A stretch of 64,000 nucleotides of DNA, taken from Mucilaginibacter sp. Lineage in GTDB: Bacteria > Bacteroidota > Bacteroidia > Sphingobacteriales > Sphingobacteriaceae. The position numbers and the translations under genes were made by a program. Location: NCBI RefSeq assembly GCF_025362475.1, contig NZ_JANYGH010000050.1, positions 20,234-84,233 of the forward strand, given 5' to 3'. Shown here one piece after another: positions 9,399 to 17,735 of this stretch. The notes beneath the pieces are model-generated. The model saw only the letters and a list, made by a program, of their open reading frames with translations, made no database searches and had not been told where the DNA came from. Positions within the stretch are counted from its first letter, which is position 1. The number at the start of each line of letters is the position of its first letter.

Positions 9399-9995
9399 TT
9401 AGTTTTCAGCGTCCGGATGATTGAGTTCCTTCTCAATTCTCCTATCGGGAATAAACCATATGCCGGCAACAACCACATATAACGTAAAGGCGGCTATGGT
9501 ATTTATCAAGCTTACACCAACAGCAATTGCATAAATGCAGACCGATATTTTCCCCTTCCAATCTTCACCAAAAGCCTGGGCAATCAAAGAATGCTCACCA
9601 TGGTGGCGGATAAGCTTTTTCACCAAAATAAGATAAGCGAAACTATTCATTATAAGCACAAATCCGTAACACGCTACCGGCCATTTGGCAAAATGATTTT
9701 CGCCCATCCAACTTGTAACAAACGGTATTAATGATAACCAGAAAAGCAAGTACAGGTTGGCCCACAAAATCCCCCCGTTAACAGAGCGAACGGCCTGTAA
9801 CATATGATGATGATTATTCCAGTAAATACCAACATATATAAAGCTCAAAACATAACTCATAAAAACTGGAATGAGCGGTTTTAATGATTCAATGCTTTCG
9901 CCGTGCGGCACCTTCATTTCCAACACCATTATGGTGATAATAATAGCGATAACGCCATCGCTAAAAGCCTCTAATCTTCCCTTGCCTAATGCCAT
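9399..9995 (-). CDS. TMEM175/DUF1211-family membrane protein, putative potassium channel
   Basis: 198 residues with about six hydrophobic segments. The first helix holds the family signature FSDGVIAIIITI (residues about 11-22), which forms the pore-lining filter region in TMEM175 channels. Bacterial relatives are tetrameric potassium-permeable channels. The gene follows the GH88 gene by 21 bp on the same strand and may share its transcript, though no functional link is evident. The family assignment is strong; transport activity is known only for relatives. Confidence 0.9.
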   Translation of the reverse strand: MALGKGRLEAFSDGVIAIIITIMVLEMKVPHGESIESLKPLIPVFMSYVLSFIYVGIYWNNHHHMLQAVRSVNGGILWANLYLLFWLSLIPFVTSWMGENHFAKWPVACYGFVLIMNSFAYLILVKKLIRHHGEHSLIAQAFGEDWKGKISVCIYAIAVGVSLINTIAAFTLYVVVAGIWFIPDRRIEKELNHPDAEN

Positions 9996-10016
9996 AGTTT
10001 TAGTTTAGCTGCTAAT

Positions 10017-11231
10017 TTATTTTTTTTTATCGAATGCCTGGTATCTTTTCATAGCCTCAATGAAATAATAGTCGGCATAAGATAGCGGCACATCAATTTC
10101 TGTTCCTGCTGGGAAATGGCCTACGCTGTGTTGCAAAATAAAACCACCATTGGTACCGGCAGCAGCTTTGTAACGCGGTGCAGAAAGTGTTTTTAATATT
10201 ATTTGAGCTACGTTAAAATACTCCTGCCCCTTTTTTGCATCGCTGTACCTGCAAAGTTCCAACAATGCCGAAGCCATAACAGCGGCTGCCGAAGCGTCTT
10301 TAAGTGCATTAGGGATGTTAGTGGCATTATAATCCCAATATGGAATTTTATCGGCAGGCAGGTTTGGGTTAGTCAAAATAAAATGAGCTATATTCTGAGC
10401 CTGATCAAGGTATTTTTTATCATGTGTTTCGCGGTACAATACGGTGTATCCGTAAAGCCCCCATGACTGCCCCCTGGCCCATGCCGATTCATTGGCAAAT
10501 CCCTGGGCGGTTTTCTTTTCTTTTACCGCACCGGTTTGGGCATCATAATTAATCACGTGGTATGAGCTATAATCGGGCCTATAATGGTTTTTCATAGTAG
10601 TGTTGGCATGAGTAACCGCTATTTTATAATAGCTGGAATCGCCGGTTTCACGGGTAGCCCAAAACAGCAATTCCAGGTTCATCAAATTGTCAATAATCAC
10701 CAAATAATCACCCGGTTTTGAATCCCATGATTTTATACACCCCACCGCAGGATTAAACCTTGTTGATAAAGATTTGGCGCTGTTAACCAATATTTGCCTG
10801 TACTCCGGTTTTGGCCCAATTTTATTGGCATTGCCAAAGCTGCAATACATCATAAAACCCAAATCGTGGGTATGTGTATTAAACTGCTCCTTAGCCAGCA
10901 CCCCCATAATGCGGTTGGCTTCGGTTAACAATTGCTGATCTTTATTCTCCTGGTACAAATACAACAAACTGCCCGGATAAAAGCCGCTACACCACCAGCC
11001 CGAATTGCTGTTTTCCTGCTTGTTTACATCGGGATGATAGGTCTTAGGAAACTCATCCGGCCCTATCTGCTTTGCCAGCACTTTATATTGAGCATCTGCA
11101 TCAGTAAAGTTTTTTTTAATAGTAAATAAAAGCTCCTTTTGGGGTTTAAAGTTGGCTTGGGCTAAGCTTAAAAAGCTTATCATGGTAAAGCATAAAGTAC
11201 ACAACAATGCTGGCAAGATCTTGAATTTCAT
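10017..11231 (-). CDS. GH88 unsaturated glucuronyl hydrolase
   Basis: 404 residues with a signal peptide (cleavage near LSLAQA, about residue 26), so exported. The rest is an alpha/alpha-barrel typical of GH88: WWCSGFYPGSLLYLY, HDLGFMMYCSFGNA, IIDNLMNLELLFWA, SAWARGQSWGLYGYT and SYADYYFIEA. Asp123 (in HDLGF) and Asp181 (in IIDNLMNL) correspond in spacing to the two catalytic aspartates of Bacillus unsaturated glucuronyl hydrolase. The enzyme hydrates and opens 4,5-unsaturated uronic acids left by polysaccharide lyases. No lyase gene lies in this window, so the substrate source is elsewhere. The secreted ConA-fold genes lie upstream on the same strand with a 156-bp gap. Confidence 0.93.
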   Translation of the reverse strand: MKFKILPALLCTLCFTMISFLSLAQANFKPQKELLFTIKKNFTDADAQYKVLAKQIGPDEFPKTYHPDVNKQENSNSGWWCSGFYPGSLLYLYQENKDQQLLTEANRIMGVLAKEQFNTHTHDLGFMMYCSFGNANKIGPKPEYRQILVNSAKSLSTRFNPAVGCIKSWDSKPGDYLVIIDNLMNLELLFWATRETGDSSYYKIAVTHANTTMKNHYRPDYSSYHVINYDAQTGAVKEKKTAQGFANESAWARGQSWGLYGYTVLYRETHDKKYLDQAQNIAHFILTNPNLPADKIPYWDYNATNIPNALKDASAAAVMASALLELCRYSDAKKGQEYFNVAQIILKTLSAPRYKAAAGTNGGFILQHSVGHFPAGTEIDVPLSYADYYFIEAMKRYQAFDKKK

Positions 11232-11387
11232 TAGGTATAGATTTGGCTGGTGCTAAAGTTGCACATTTTGGTTGAGATTTTAAACAGAATTTAATATCAA
11301 CCTAAAAACAAGATCTGCTTCAATAGCCACTAAAATATTTCGTCAGCCAGAGCCAGGTACCCCACCCAACAACGCATATATGATATG

Positions 11388-12035
11388 CTATTTAAGCGCC
11401 TTCACTACCAAATTTCTATAGGCCCCTAATGATGAGTTACCATGCCAGTAACCAACAGAGCCGTTTTTTAAGGATGCATCGAGCGGGGTATATACCATTG
11501 ATGGTTTGGCTGCATGATTCACATACACTTCCATTTTACTGCCCATAACCACCACTTTTACATGAAACCAGCCATTGTGCGGCAGCACAGCTTTAGCCTG
11601 GTATTTTGCAGCTTCATAATCCCACCAGTTAAATTCGGATTTCTTTTCGGGCATGTATTGTATGGCGTTGATGGTGCCTGATGATAAAGGCCGGAAATAA
11701 ACAGTTTCGTAGTGATGGGCATCTTTGATTCTGAAGGCAAGGCCTATGTAACCATTCCCTTTGCCACCGAATGCGAGGTCGAACTCAATGATACCATCTT
11801 TAAAGTTTAAGTTTTTAGGATAAGCCAGGCTACCTGATTTATAGTTGTCGATCTTTCTTTTTATCAACAATGCTTTTTGGCCCTGATACGCGCCAAATTC
11901 ATAATCAAGCGTGTCATTTTTGGGGATGATCCACTCTTTGGGCTTGATAACAGAAAGATCATACACCTGGTATTTTTGTTGGGCAGATACCTTAATGGAT
12001 ACAAGCAGAATAAATAGCAGTAATAGCTTTTTCAT
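11388..12035 (-). CDS. Secreted concanavalin-A-fold (LamG-like) protein A
   Basis: 215 residues with a signal peptide ending at about VSAQQ (residue 19). The mature part has the beta-strand pattern of the ConA-like lectin/glucanase superfamily: DGIIEFDLAFGG, YIGLAFRI, YETVYFRPL, WFHVKVVVMGSKMEVYVN and GSVGYWHGNSSLGAYRNLVV. It has no clear catalytic motif of a named glycosidase family, so it may bind or cleave carbohydrate. It is a diverged paralogue of the next gene: both share the YFRP motif, an IQYMP/VQYMS strand, the WFH strand and the GxxGxWxG ending. The two lie 33 bp apart and are probably one transcript. Confidence 0.8.
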   Translation of the reverse strand: MKKLLLLFILLVSIKVSAQQKYQVYDLSVIKPKEWIIPKNDTLDYEFGAYQGQKALLIKRKIDNYKSGSLAYPKNLNFKDGIIEFDLAFGGKGNGYIGLAFRIKDAHHYETVYFRPLSSGTINAIQYMPEKKSEFNWWDYEAAKYQAKAVLPHNGWFHVKVVVMGSKMEVYVNHAAKPSMVYTPLDASLKNGSVGYWHGNSSLGAYRNLVVKALK

Positions 12036-12068
12036 GATGATAAATCTTAATGAGGTTTGTATTGATTT

Positions 12069-12710
12069 TTATTTAATCACAAGATTGGCAAAGTCGCCTG
12101 TTAATCCGTCTGCCCATAAGCCGATGAGGCCATCCTGCCTGTTGTTTAGTTTTTTAACCGTAAGGGAGGGGCTGGCAGAATGATCCACATAAACAAAAAT
12201 TCCATCAGCCTTTACTACAATACGCGCATGAAACCAGGCGGTTGCAAGCGGGAATGGGTTTACTGCATTTTCATATACCAGGGGATGTTCCTTTCTCAGC
12301 CTGTCCCAGGGATAATCGGGCATACTCATATATTGAACAGTATGCTTTCGCCTCAATGTATCCGGCGACTGGAAATTAAATGGCCTGAAATAAATGACAT
12401 CGTAAGTAGTGGTGTCAATACCGTGAAAAGCAATTCCCAAAAAACTTTGCTGGAAAACATCCTTGCCTCTTAGATCAACATCAATTGTCCCGGTTTTAAA
12501 GCTGACCTCCTTAAGCCATACAATACCATTACAGGATAAGCCCTGCTTGGTGCCGTCGGTAAGTTCGGTTACACTTTGACGGGGAGTTATCACCAGTTTA
12601 TGCTGCTTTAATAAGCTGTTAAGATCTTTGGTGCCATTTTGCTGTGCATAAACAGCTTTGTTAAAAAGAAAGGAGAGTAAAAAGAGCGTAAACAAAATAT
12701 TGTTCTTCAT
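12069..12710 (-). CDS. Secreted concanavalin-A-fold (LamG-like) protein B
   Basis: 213 residues with a signal peptide (to about VYAQQ, residue 24). It has the same strand order as the downstream paralogue: GTIDVDLRGKD, FLGIAFHGID, YDVIYFRPFNF, HTVQYMSMPDYPW, WFHARIVVKADGIFVYVDH and DGLIGLWADGLTGDFANLVI. The function is not known; the fold suggests sugar binding or hydrolysis outside the cytoplasm. It is first in its transcript and lies back to back with the membrane regulator gene at 12845, sharing a 134-bp control region with two kinds of repeat, which suggests that regulator controls it. Confidence 0.8.
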   Translation of the reverse strand: MKNNILFTLFLLSFLFNKAVYAQQNGTKDLNSLLKQHKLVITPRQSVTELTDGTKQGLSCNGIVWLKEVSFKTGTIDVDLRGKDVFQQSFLGIAFHGIDTTTYDVIYFRPFNFQSPDTLRRKHTVQYMSMPDYPWDRLRKEHPLVYENAVNPFPLATAWFHARIVVKADGIFVYVDHSASPSLTVKKLNNRQDGLIGLWADGLTGDFANLVIK

Positions 12711-12758
12711 AAGTTTAGATTTTAACTTTAGTCAAAAATTGCAAATTGTGCTCAAAAT

Positions 12759-12775
12759 AAAGCTTCATAAGCTTT
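12759..12775. promoter_or_regulatory. Palindrome in the divergent control region
   Basis: AAAGCTT, a CAT spacer and AAGCTTT form a perfect 7+3+7 palindrome in the 134-bp gap between the ConA-protein gene and the membrane regulator gene. It is a candidate binding site for the regulator. Confidence 0.4.
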
Positions 12776-12782
12776 TCAATTC

Positions 12783-12800
12783 TGTTCAAATTTGTTCAAA
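12783..12800. promoter_or_regulatory. Direct repeat TGTTCAAA spaced one helical turn
   Basis: TGTTCAAA occurs at 12783-12790 and again at 12793-12800, a 10-bp period that puts both copies on the same face of the helix. It lies about 45 bp before the regulator ATG and is a candidate tandem operator. Confidence 0.4.
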
Positions 12801-12844
12801 CCTTTTTTGCATTTTTAGATACCGAACCATCACCCAAAAAATCA

Positions 12845-14125
12845 ATGGAAAAAGAAAAACAATTGCTTTTATTATGCTGCCAGCTGATTGAGCAAACATT
12901 GAACTGGGGCGAGAGCAGTATTTGGAGCAATCACGATTTTGAACAACTGAGCAAGCTGATATTTGAAAAAACAAGGGTGCAGCTAAGCATATCAACCCTT
13001 AAAAGGATATGGGGAAAGGTACGTTATGAAAGCTTCCCTACCTCGGCTACCCTCAACGCGCTCGCCTGCTTTTTGGATTATACCAGTTGGCGCGATTTTA
13101 GGCAACATCACCAGGTTAACGGCGTAATTGAGCAGGTAGCAATACCCCCGGAAGAGGAGGCCAAACCAGTCATAAAACCTTTAAAGAAACGCTATAAATA
13201 TCCCTGGCTCATTGGCGGTTTACTGATTGCCCTACTATGCTTATATTTTATCGGCACAAAAAAGAAAACAATAGTCGATGCATCAACAGTAAAATTCAGC
13301 AGCAGGTATGCCTCCGATGGTTTGCCAAACTCGGTAGTATTTCAATACGATGCGTCAGCCTTTCATTCTGATAGTGTTTATATCCAGCAATCATGGGATC
13401 CGGAACGACGCGAGCGGGTGCCCGGAAATGGTAAACAATATACATCTATCTATTACCATCCCGGTTATTTTTTAGCAAAGCTGATAGTGGATAAGCAGAT
13501 TAAAAAAGAGACTACCGTATTCATCAAAACTAAAGGCTGGATAGGCATCGTTGATCATTTACCCGTGCCTGTATACCTATCGCCCGGCGAAATAACCGGG
13601 CATGGTTATATGGGTATTTCCGGAGATGTTATGCAGCAGAAGCTCGGCACTGGTGTTTTTAATAACACCTGGGTGAAATTCTCAAACGTGCGCGAATTTC
13701 CCGGCATTAAGGCCGGGGATTTTACACTTGAATGTACTTTGCGTAACACCTCAACCGCAGGGCAGTCCGTTTGCAGTAAAGCTAACCTGACCATTTTAGG
13801 AGTTGGAGCAGCCATTGTAATCCCCATAGTAAACAAGGGCTGCATTGCCGATATTGGTGTTTTGACCGGCGAAAACTGGATAGGCGGAAAAGATCATGAT
13901 CTGAGCGCTTTTGGCTGCGATTTTGCCCAATTTCAAAACCTTAAATGCAGCGTTAAAGATCATCGCCTAAAAATTTATCTCAATAACAAACAAATAATGG
14001 ATGTTGAGCAAAAACACAGCATAGGCCGCGTTGTCGGTATCAGGTTTGAGTTTGAAGGCCCGGGCCAGGTAAAACAATTTAAGCTGGAAACACCAGGAGC
14101 ACCGGCTTATGAGGAGAGCTTTTAA
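12845..14125 (+). CDS. Membrane-tethered HTH regulator with ConA-like periplasmic domain
   Basis: 426 residues and no signal peptide. Residues about 30-88 (ISTLKRIWGKV, then TLNALACFLDYTSWRDF) match a helix-turn-helix-like domain often seen at the start of otherwise unnamed Bacteroidota proteins. A basic stretch leads into one membrane segment at about 119-138. The outer part runs to residue 426; from about 240 it shows a jelly-roll-like pattern (FTLECTLRN, FQNLKCSVKDHRLKIYLNNK, VVGIRFEFEGPGQVKQFKLE) resembling the ends of the two secreted ConA proteins transcribed the other way. This is a one-component transmembrane regulator: an extracytoplasmic ligand changes DNA binding inside. The domain reading is mine; the ligand is unknown. 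Confidence 0.75.
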   Translation: MEKEKQLLLLCCQLIEQTLNWGESSIWSNHDFEQLSKLIFEKTRVQLSISTLKRIWGKVRYESFPTSATLNALACFLDYTSWRDFRQHHQVNGVIEQVAIPPEEEAKPVIKPLKKRYKYPWLIGGLLIALLCLYFIGTKKKTIVDASTVKFSSRYASDGLPNSVVFQYDASAFHSDSVYIQQSWDPERRERVPGNGKQYTSIYYHPGYFLAKLIVDKQIKKETTVFIKTKGWIGIVDHLPVPVYLSPGEITGHGYMGISGDVMQQKLGTGVFNNTWVKFSNVREFPGIKAGDFTLECTLRNTSTAGQSVCSKANLTILGVGAAIVIPIVNKGCIADIGVLTGENWIGGKDHDLSAFGCDFAQFQNLKCSVKDHRLKIYLNNKQIMDVEQKHSIGRVVGIRFEFEGPGQVKQFKLETPGAPAYEESF

Positions 14126-14131
14126 GGGCGG

Positions 14132-14380
14132 TCAGGATGATAATTCAACCTTTTGGCTAAAATCCTCATAGCTTAATTTTCCTTTTCTTAACTGACTGAT
14201 ATATTTAAATACACTCAACTTATCCAGTTCTTCCTGGTAACGTCCCCGTTCTATATCGGTTGCGGGGTTATTCTGCAATTTTAAACGAATAGATGTCCGG
14301 GATATATCCTCCTCTAATTTATCCAGGGGACAATTACGAAGATCATCAAAATTGCTGCGGGGAAACGGTATGCGGGGCAT
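14132..14380 (-). CDS. Small hypothetical protein
   Basis: 82 residues, rich in charged residues and without membrane segments or known motifs (MPRIPFPRSNFDDL start; helical, Lys/Glu-rich middle; ends KVELSS). It is convergent with the regulator gene, 6 bp from its stop. I do not recognise the family. The frame is short but the composition is protein-like, so I keep it with moderate confidence. Confidence 0.5.
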   Translation of the reverse strand: MPRIPFPRSNFDDLRNCPLDKLEEDISRTSIRLKLQNNPATDIERGRYQEELDKLSVFKYISQLRKGKLSYEDFSQKVELSS

Positions 14381-14567
14381 TAGTTTTTTACTTCCCTAAA
14401 TTTACCGGGAAAGCATAAACATGAATTTAACTGCACATTATGTTTTTGTTATTTGATTAAGTTCAAAATAGCAACAGACGTTAACAAACGCCATCCCCAT
14501 ATCTCACCTGCCCCCCTCCGGAATATTATATCACGATATTAGTTAAAACATTGGATTTAAACAGCTA

Positions 14568-16781
14568 CTACTCACCCAATCCAAAACACACATACTGATC
14601 TCCGGATTTACTGCCTATTTTACCTCCACCACAAGCTATAACTACATATTGTTTACCATCTATGGCGTAAGTTGCCGGTGTGGCATAGCCCGCCGCAGGT
14701 AATTTAGCCTCCCATACTACTTTACCTGTTTTTTTATCAAATGCCCTGATTTTTTCGTCCTTAGTTGCAGCTATAAATACCAACCCACCTTTGGTAACAA
14801 GCGGACCACCATACAATTCTGTTCCGGTAACCGGGATGCCTTTTTTGGTCAATTCAGGATATTCACCTACGGGCACTTTCCAAAGCAGCTTACCGGTGGT
14901 GAGATCAACGGCATTAAGAGTGCCCCATGGCGGTTTAATGCCGGGGTATCCATCCTTATCCAAAAACCGGTTGTAACCGGTCATGGTGTAGGGAATGTCG
15001 TCAACCACTTTCTTTTCGGTTTTGGTACTGGCAGTACGGTCAGTTGTTGGTTCTTTGGCTAATGTTTTGGATGCTTTTGCATCAGGCAGTTTCAGTAGGA
15101 AAGCCAGCAACGCTTTTTTATCCTGTGACGCAAGCTGTTTAAATGATGGCATCATATTACGGCCGCTGGCAATGATCTGGCTTAATTGGTCCTCCTTAAA
15201 TTTGGCACCAATATTTACCAGCGACGGGTACGATGTACCGTTTCCCTTTAACTCCGGTCCGTGGCAGCCTATACAGTTTTTATTATAAACTACCTGCCCC
15301 ATCCCTTTAAGCGAATTATCATTCGTTGCCTTTGGCACATTGATCATTACCTGCGCCCAGGGCATTTCGGAGCAGCTGATATACATGATCTTAGTTTCAT
15401 TGTCAACTGCTGCACCGCCCCACTCGCCACCTCCGTCAAAACCGGGGAAGATCCATCCACCTTCTTTAGCCGGCGGAGTAAACATGATGCGGTTTTTAAC
15501 CTGGTTATATTTATCCAGCATCTCTTTATGTACCTCGGGTGTGCGGTCGGTCACGTCCTCGGGATTAAATATTTGTCGTGCAAAAGGCTGCGGCAAGGTA
15601 GGTATTGGCTGTGTAGGCCACGGCGCCTCGCCGGGCAAGGCTTTAGTAGGCACAGGTGTTTCCACTATCGGGAATACGGGCTTACCATTCGTCCTGTCGA
15701 ACATAAAAATATAACCATGCTTGGTGATCTGAGCCACTGCATCAATCTTTTTGCCATCGTGGGTAATAGTTACCAGGTTTGGATTGGCCGGCAGATCACG
15801 GTCCCACAGATCATGATGCACCACCTGGAAATGCCATTTTAGCTTACCCGTAGCAGCATCAAGTGCCAGTAGTGAATTGGCAAACAGATTTTGCCCCTTA
15901 CGGAAACCACCGTAAAAATCGCCGCCTATGGATCCGGTCGGGATGTAAATAACGCCTCGTTTTTCATCTAATGACATCCCGGCCCAATTGTTGGCTCCCC
16001 CAAATTTCTTGTAAGCAGCGGTATCCTGCCATGTTTCGTAACCCTTTTCACCGGGATGCGGAATAGTATGGAAGATCCATTTTAATTTCCCCGTAAGTAC
16101 ATCATATGCTCTGATATGTCCGGGGGCTGCATCTGCAGATTCGGCTACGCGGGTACCTACTATCAGCAGGTTTTTGTAAACTACACCGGGAGTGGTGCCT
16201 GCTACAAATGATTTGGTATCACGGTCGAGGTTTTTAGTGAGATCTAAATATCCATTTTTGCCAAAAGACATTATGGGCGTACCTGTTTCGGCATCAATAG
16301 CGAAGGTTTTAGCGCCTACACTGTAAAACAGGCGTTTCTGTCCGCCATCCTTATTTTGCCAGTAGATCACTCCCCTGCTCACTTTATAATAAGCCATCGG
16401 ATCGCCGCTATTAGTAGTATCGGCCTTTGCCGGATCAAAAAGCCATTTTTGCTCGCCTGTGGCTGCATCCAGCGCAAATAATTTCAATTTTGGACTGGTG
16501 CCATATAATACACCATCAACCATGATGGGGTTACACTGATTTTGACTACGGTTCGCCGAGTCCTTATCATTGGTGCTATAAGTCCACGCTACTTTTAACT
16601 TGCTAACGTTGCTTAGATTGATCTCCTGATCTGATGAATAACGATTACCCTCCTTTGAACCGGCGTAAGTGCCCCAGTTGCTGTAAGTTGACCGCCCCTG
16701 GTGAGTTTTTGGATTTTTACACGACGCATAAATGCCTGCCGCCAAAAAAATGGCGGTTACAAATCTGTTCTTTATCATCAT
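14568..16781 (-). CDS. PQQ-dependent dehydrogenase with inserted cytochrome c domain
   Basis: 737 residues. The signal has a lipobox (IYASC, lipid Cys21), so the enzyme is a periplasmic-side lipoprotein. Beta-propeller repeats of the quinoprotein dehydrogenase family run from about 35 to 480 (YGTSPKLKLFALDAATGEQKW-type blades, NNWAGMSLDEKRGVIYIPTGS, HHDLWDRDLPA). A cytochrome c domain is inserted at about 490-570 with the haem motif CIGCH (503-507) and a likely Met ligand in NMMPSF. The last propeller blades (about 595-737) follow. It should oxidise a sugar or alcohol with PQQ and pass electrons to its own haem. It is third in a three-gene unit with the nucleoside hydrolase (9-bp gap) and the DUF885 protein. 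Confidence 0.92.
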   Translation of the reverse strand: MMIKNRFVTAIFLAAGIYASCKNPKTHQGRSTYSNWGTYAGSKEGNRYSSDQEINLSNVSKLKVAWTYSTNDKDSANRSQNQCNPIMVDGVLYGTSPKLKLFALDAATGEQKWLFDPAKADTTNSGDPMAYYKVSRGVIYWQNKDGGQKRLFYSVGAKTFAIDAETGTPIMSFGKNGYLDLTKNLDRDTKSFVAGTTPGVVYKNLLIVGTRVAESADAAPGHIRAYDVLTGKLKWIFHTIPHPGEKGYETWQDTAAYKKFGGANNWAGMSLDEKRGVIYIPTGSIGGDFYGGFRKGQNLFANSLLALDAATGKLKWHFQVVHHDLWDRDLPANPNLVTITHDGKKIDAVAQITKHGYIFMFDRTNGKPVFPIVETPVPTKALPGEAPWPTQPIPTLPQPFARQIFNPEDVTDRTPEVHKEMLDKYNQVKNRIMFTPPAKEGGWIFPGFDGGGEWGGAAVDNETKIMYISCSEMPWAQVMINVPKATNDNSLKGMGQVVYNKNCIGCHGPELKGNGTSYPSLVNIGAKFKEDQLSQIIASGRNMMPSFKQLASQDKKALLAFLLKLPDAKASKTLAKEPTTDRTASTKTEKKVVDDIPYTMTGYNRFLDKDGYPGIKPPWGTLNAVDLTTGKLLWKVPVGEYPELTKKGIPVTGTELYGGPLVTKGGLVFIAATKDEKIRAFDKKTGKVVWEAKLPAAGYATPATYAIDGKQYVVIACGGGKIGSKSGDQYVCFGLGE

Positions 16782-16790
16782 TGATTTATA

Positions 16791-17729
16791 CTATTTTACA
16801 GTAAAAAGGTTCATCCGGTTCCAGAAATCCTGCTCCATAGCTTTAGCATCAATATTTTTATATACGGACACTTCACGCTGCTCGTTTTCGGGCGGACCAG
16901 TTGCTTGTATTTTTTCGGCTTTTGAAGGATCAAGGTAGGCCATTACGAGGGCCAGATCCCACATTACCCAAGTGTCTTTAGCCTCTACAAAATCCCAGCG
17001 GTTATATAACAGTTCGCCCAATTTACCCTTATCTTTTAGGTTAGTACGGCAAACGGTGCGGTTAAATCTTAAAGCAATAGCGGTATTGATGGGCATAACG
17101 GTAAGATCCAAACCTTTACAATTAAGCAACAGGTCAAAGGCATTCAAATCGTTACGCACATTAAACTCGCTTTTATCCCAAACCTTGCGGTCGCTGAAAT
17201 AACGCGCGGCCAGTACATACACCCTTATTTTAGGAATGATAGTAGTATCCAGCTGAATAGCCGAGGCGATATTTGATGCCGCCCCGATGCACAGCACATC
17301 GAGTTTTTCGCCATCCTTAAGTTGGTGTACCGCCGCTATGATTCCTTTTTCGGCAGCGGAAATAACAGGATTTTTACCTCCCCATGAATGCCCGATAGTT
17401 CCCCTGCTACCCAAAGGATGAGGCACATCTGTTCTGGAATTAAGTTGTAGCAATTGTTCATTCAAGTCCTGACTTAGTTGTACCGTATTGATATTTTTTG
17501 TGGGGTAATAATGCCATTTATCACCAACCAGCATATCGGCATTATTGAAATGTGCCGAACTTAGGCCAACAACATTTACCTGCGGATCTTTAAGCAGGTA
17601 AGTGATGGCATACAGATCATCCATTTCATTACCCGTATCTGAATCAAGCCAGACAGCCTTTTTTTGAGCATAGCAGGTACACGTTATTAATATAGCTATT
17701 AAACTAACAGGGATGACTTTTTTGAACAT
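16791..17729 (-). CDS. Secreted nucleoside hydrolase-like protein
   Basis: 312 residues with a signal peptide (to about CYAQ, residue 22). The calcium-binding signature of inosine-uridine nucleoside hydrolases is intact: DSDTGNEMDD at residues 29-38, with a later aspartate in the TWVMWDLALV segment. The family splits ribonucleosides into base and ribose; an exported version would scavenge nucleosides, but relatives in Bacteroidota clusters may act on other N- or C-glycosides. It starts 6 bp after the DUF885 stop and ends 9 bp before the PQQ enzyme, so all three are one operon. Confidence 0.88.
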   Translation of the reverse strand: MFKKVIPVSLIAILITCTCYAQKKAVWLDSDTGNEMDDLYAITYLLKDPQVNVVGLSSAHFNNADMLVGDKWHYYPTKNINTVQLSQDLNEQLLQLNSRTDVPHPLGSRGTIGHSWGGKNPVISAAEKGIIAAVHQLKDGEKLDVLCIGAASNIASAIQLDTTIIPKIRVYVLAARYFSDRKVWDKSEFNVRNDLNAFDLLLNCKGLDLTVMPINTAIALRFNRTVCRTNLKDKGKLGELLYNRWDFVEAKDTWVMWDLALVMAYLDPSKAEKIQATGPPENEQREVSVYKNIDAKAMEQDFWNRMNLFTVK

Positions 17730-17735
17730 GGCGGT

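Noticed and set aside
15261..15842. 193-residue plus-strand frame
   Set aside because: It lies wholly antisense to the PQQ dehydrogenase, whose motifs are complete; the frame has no domain-like sequence.
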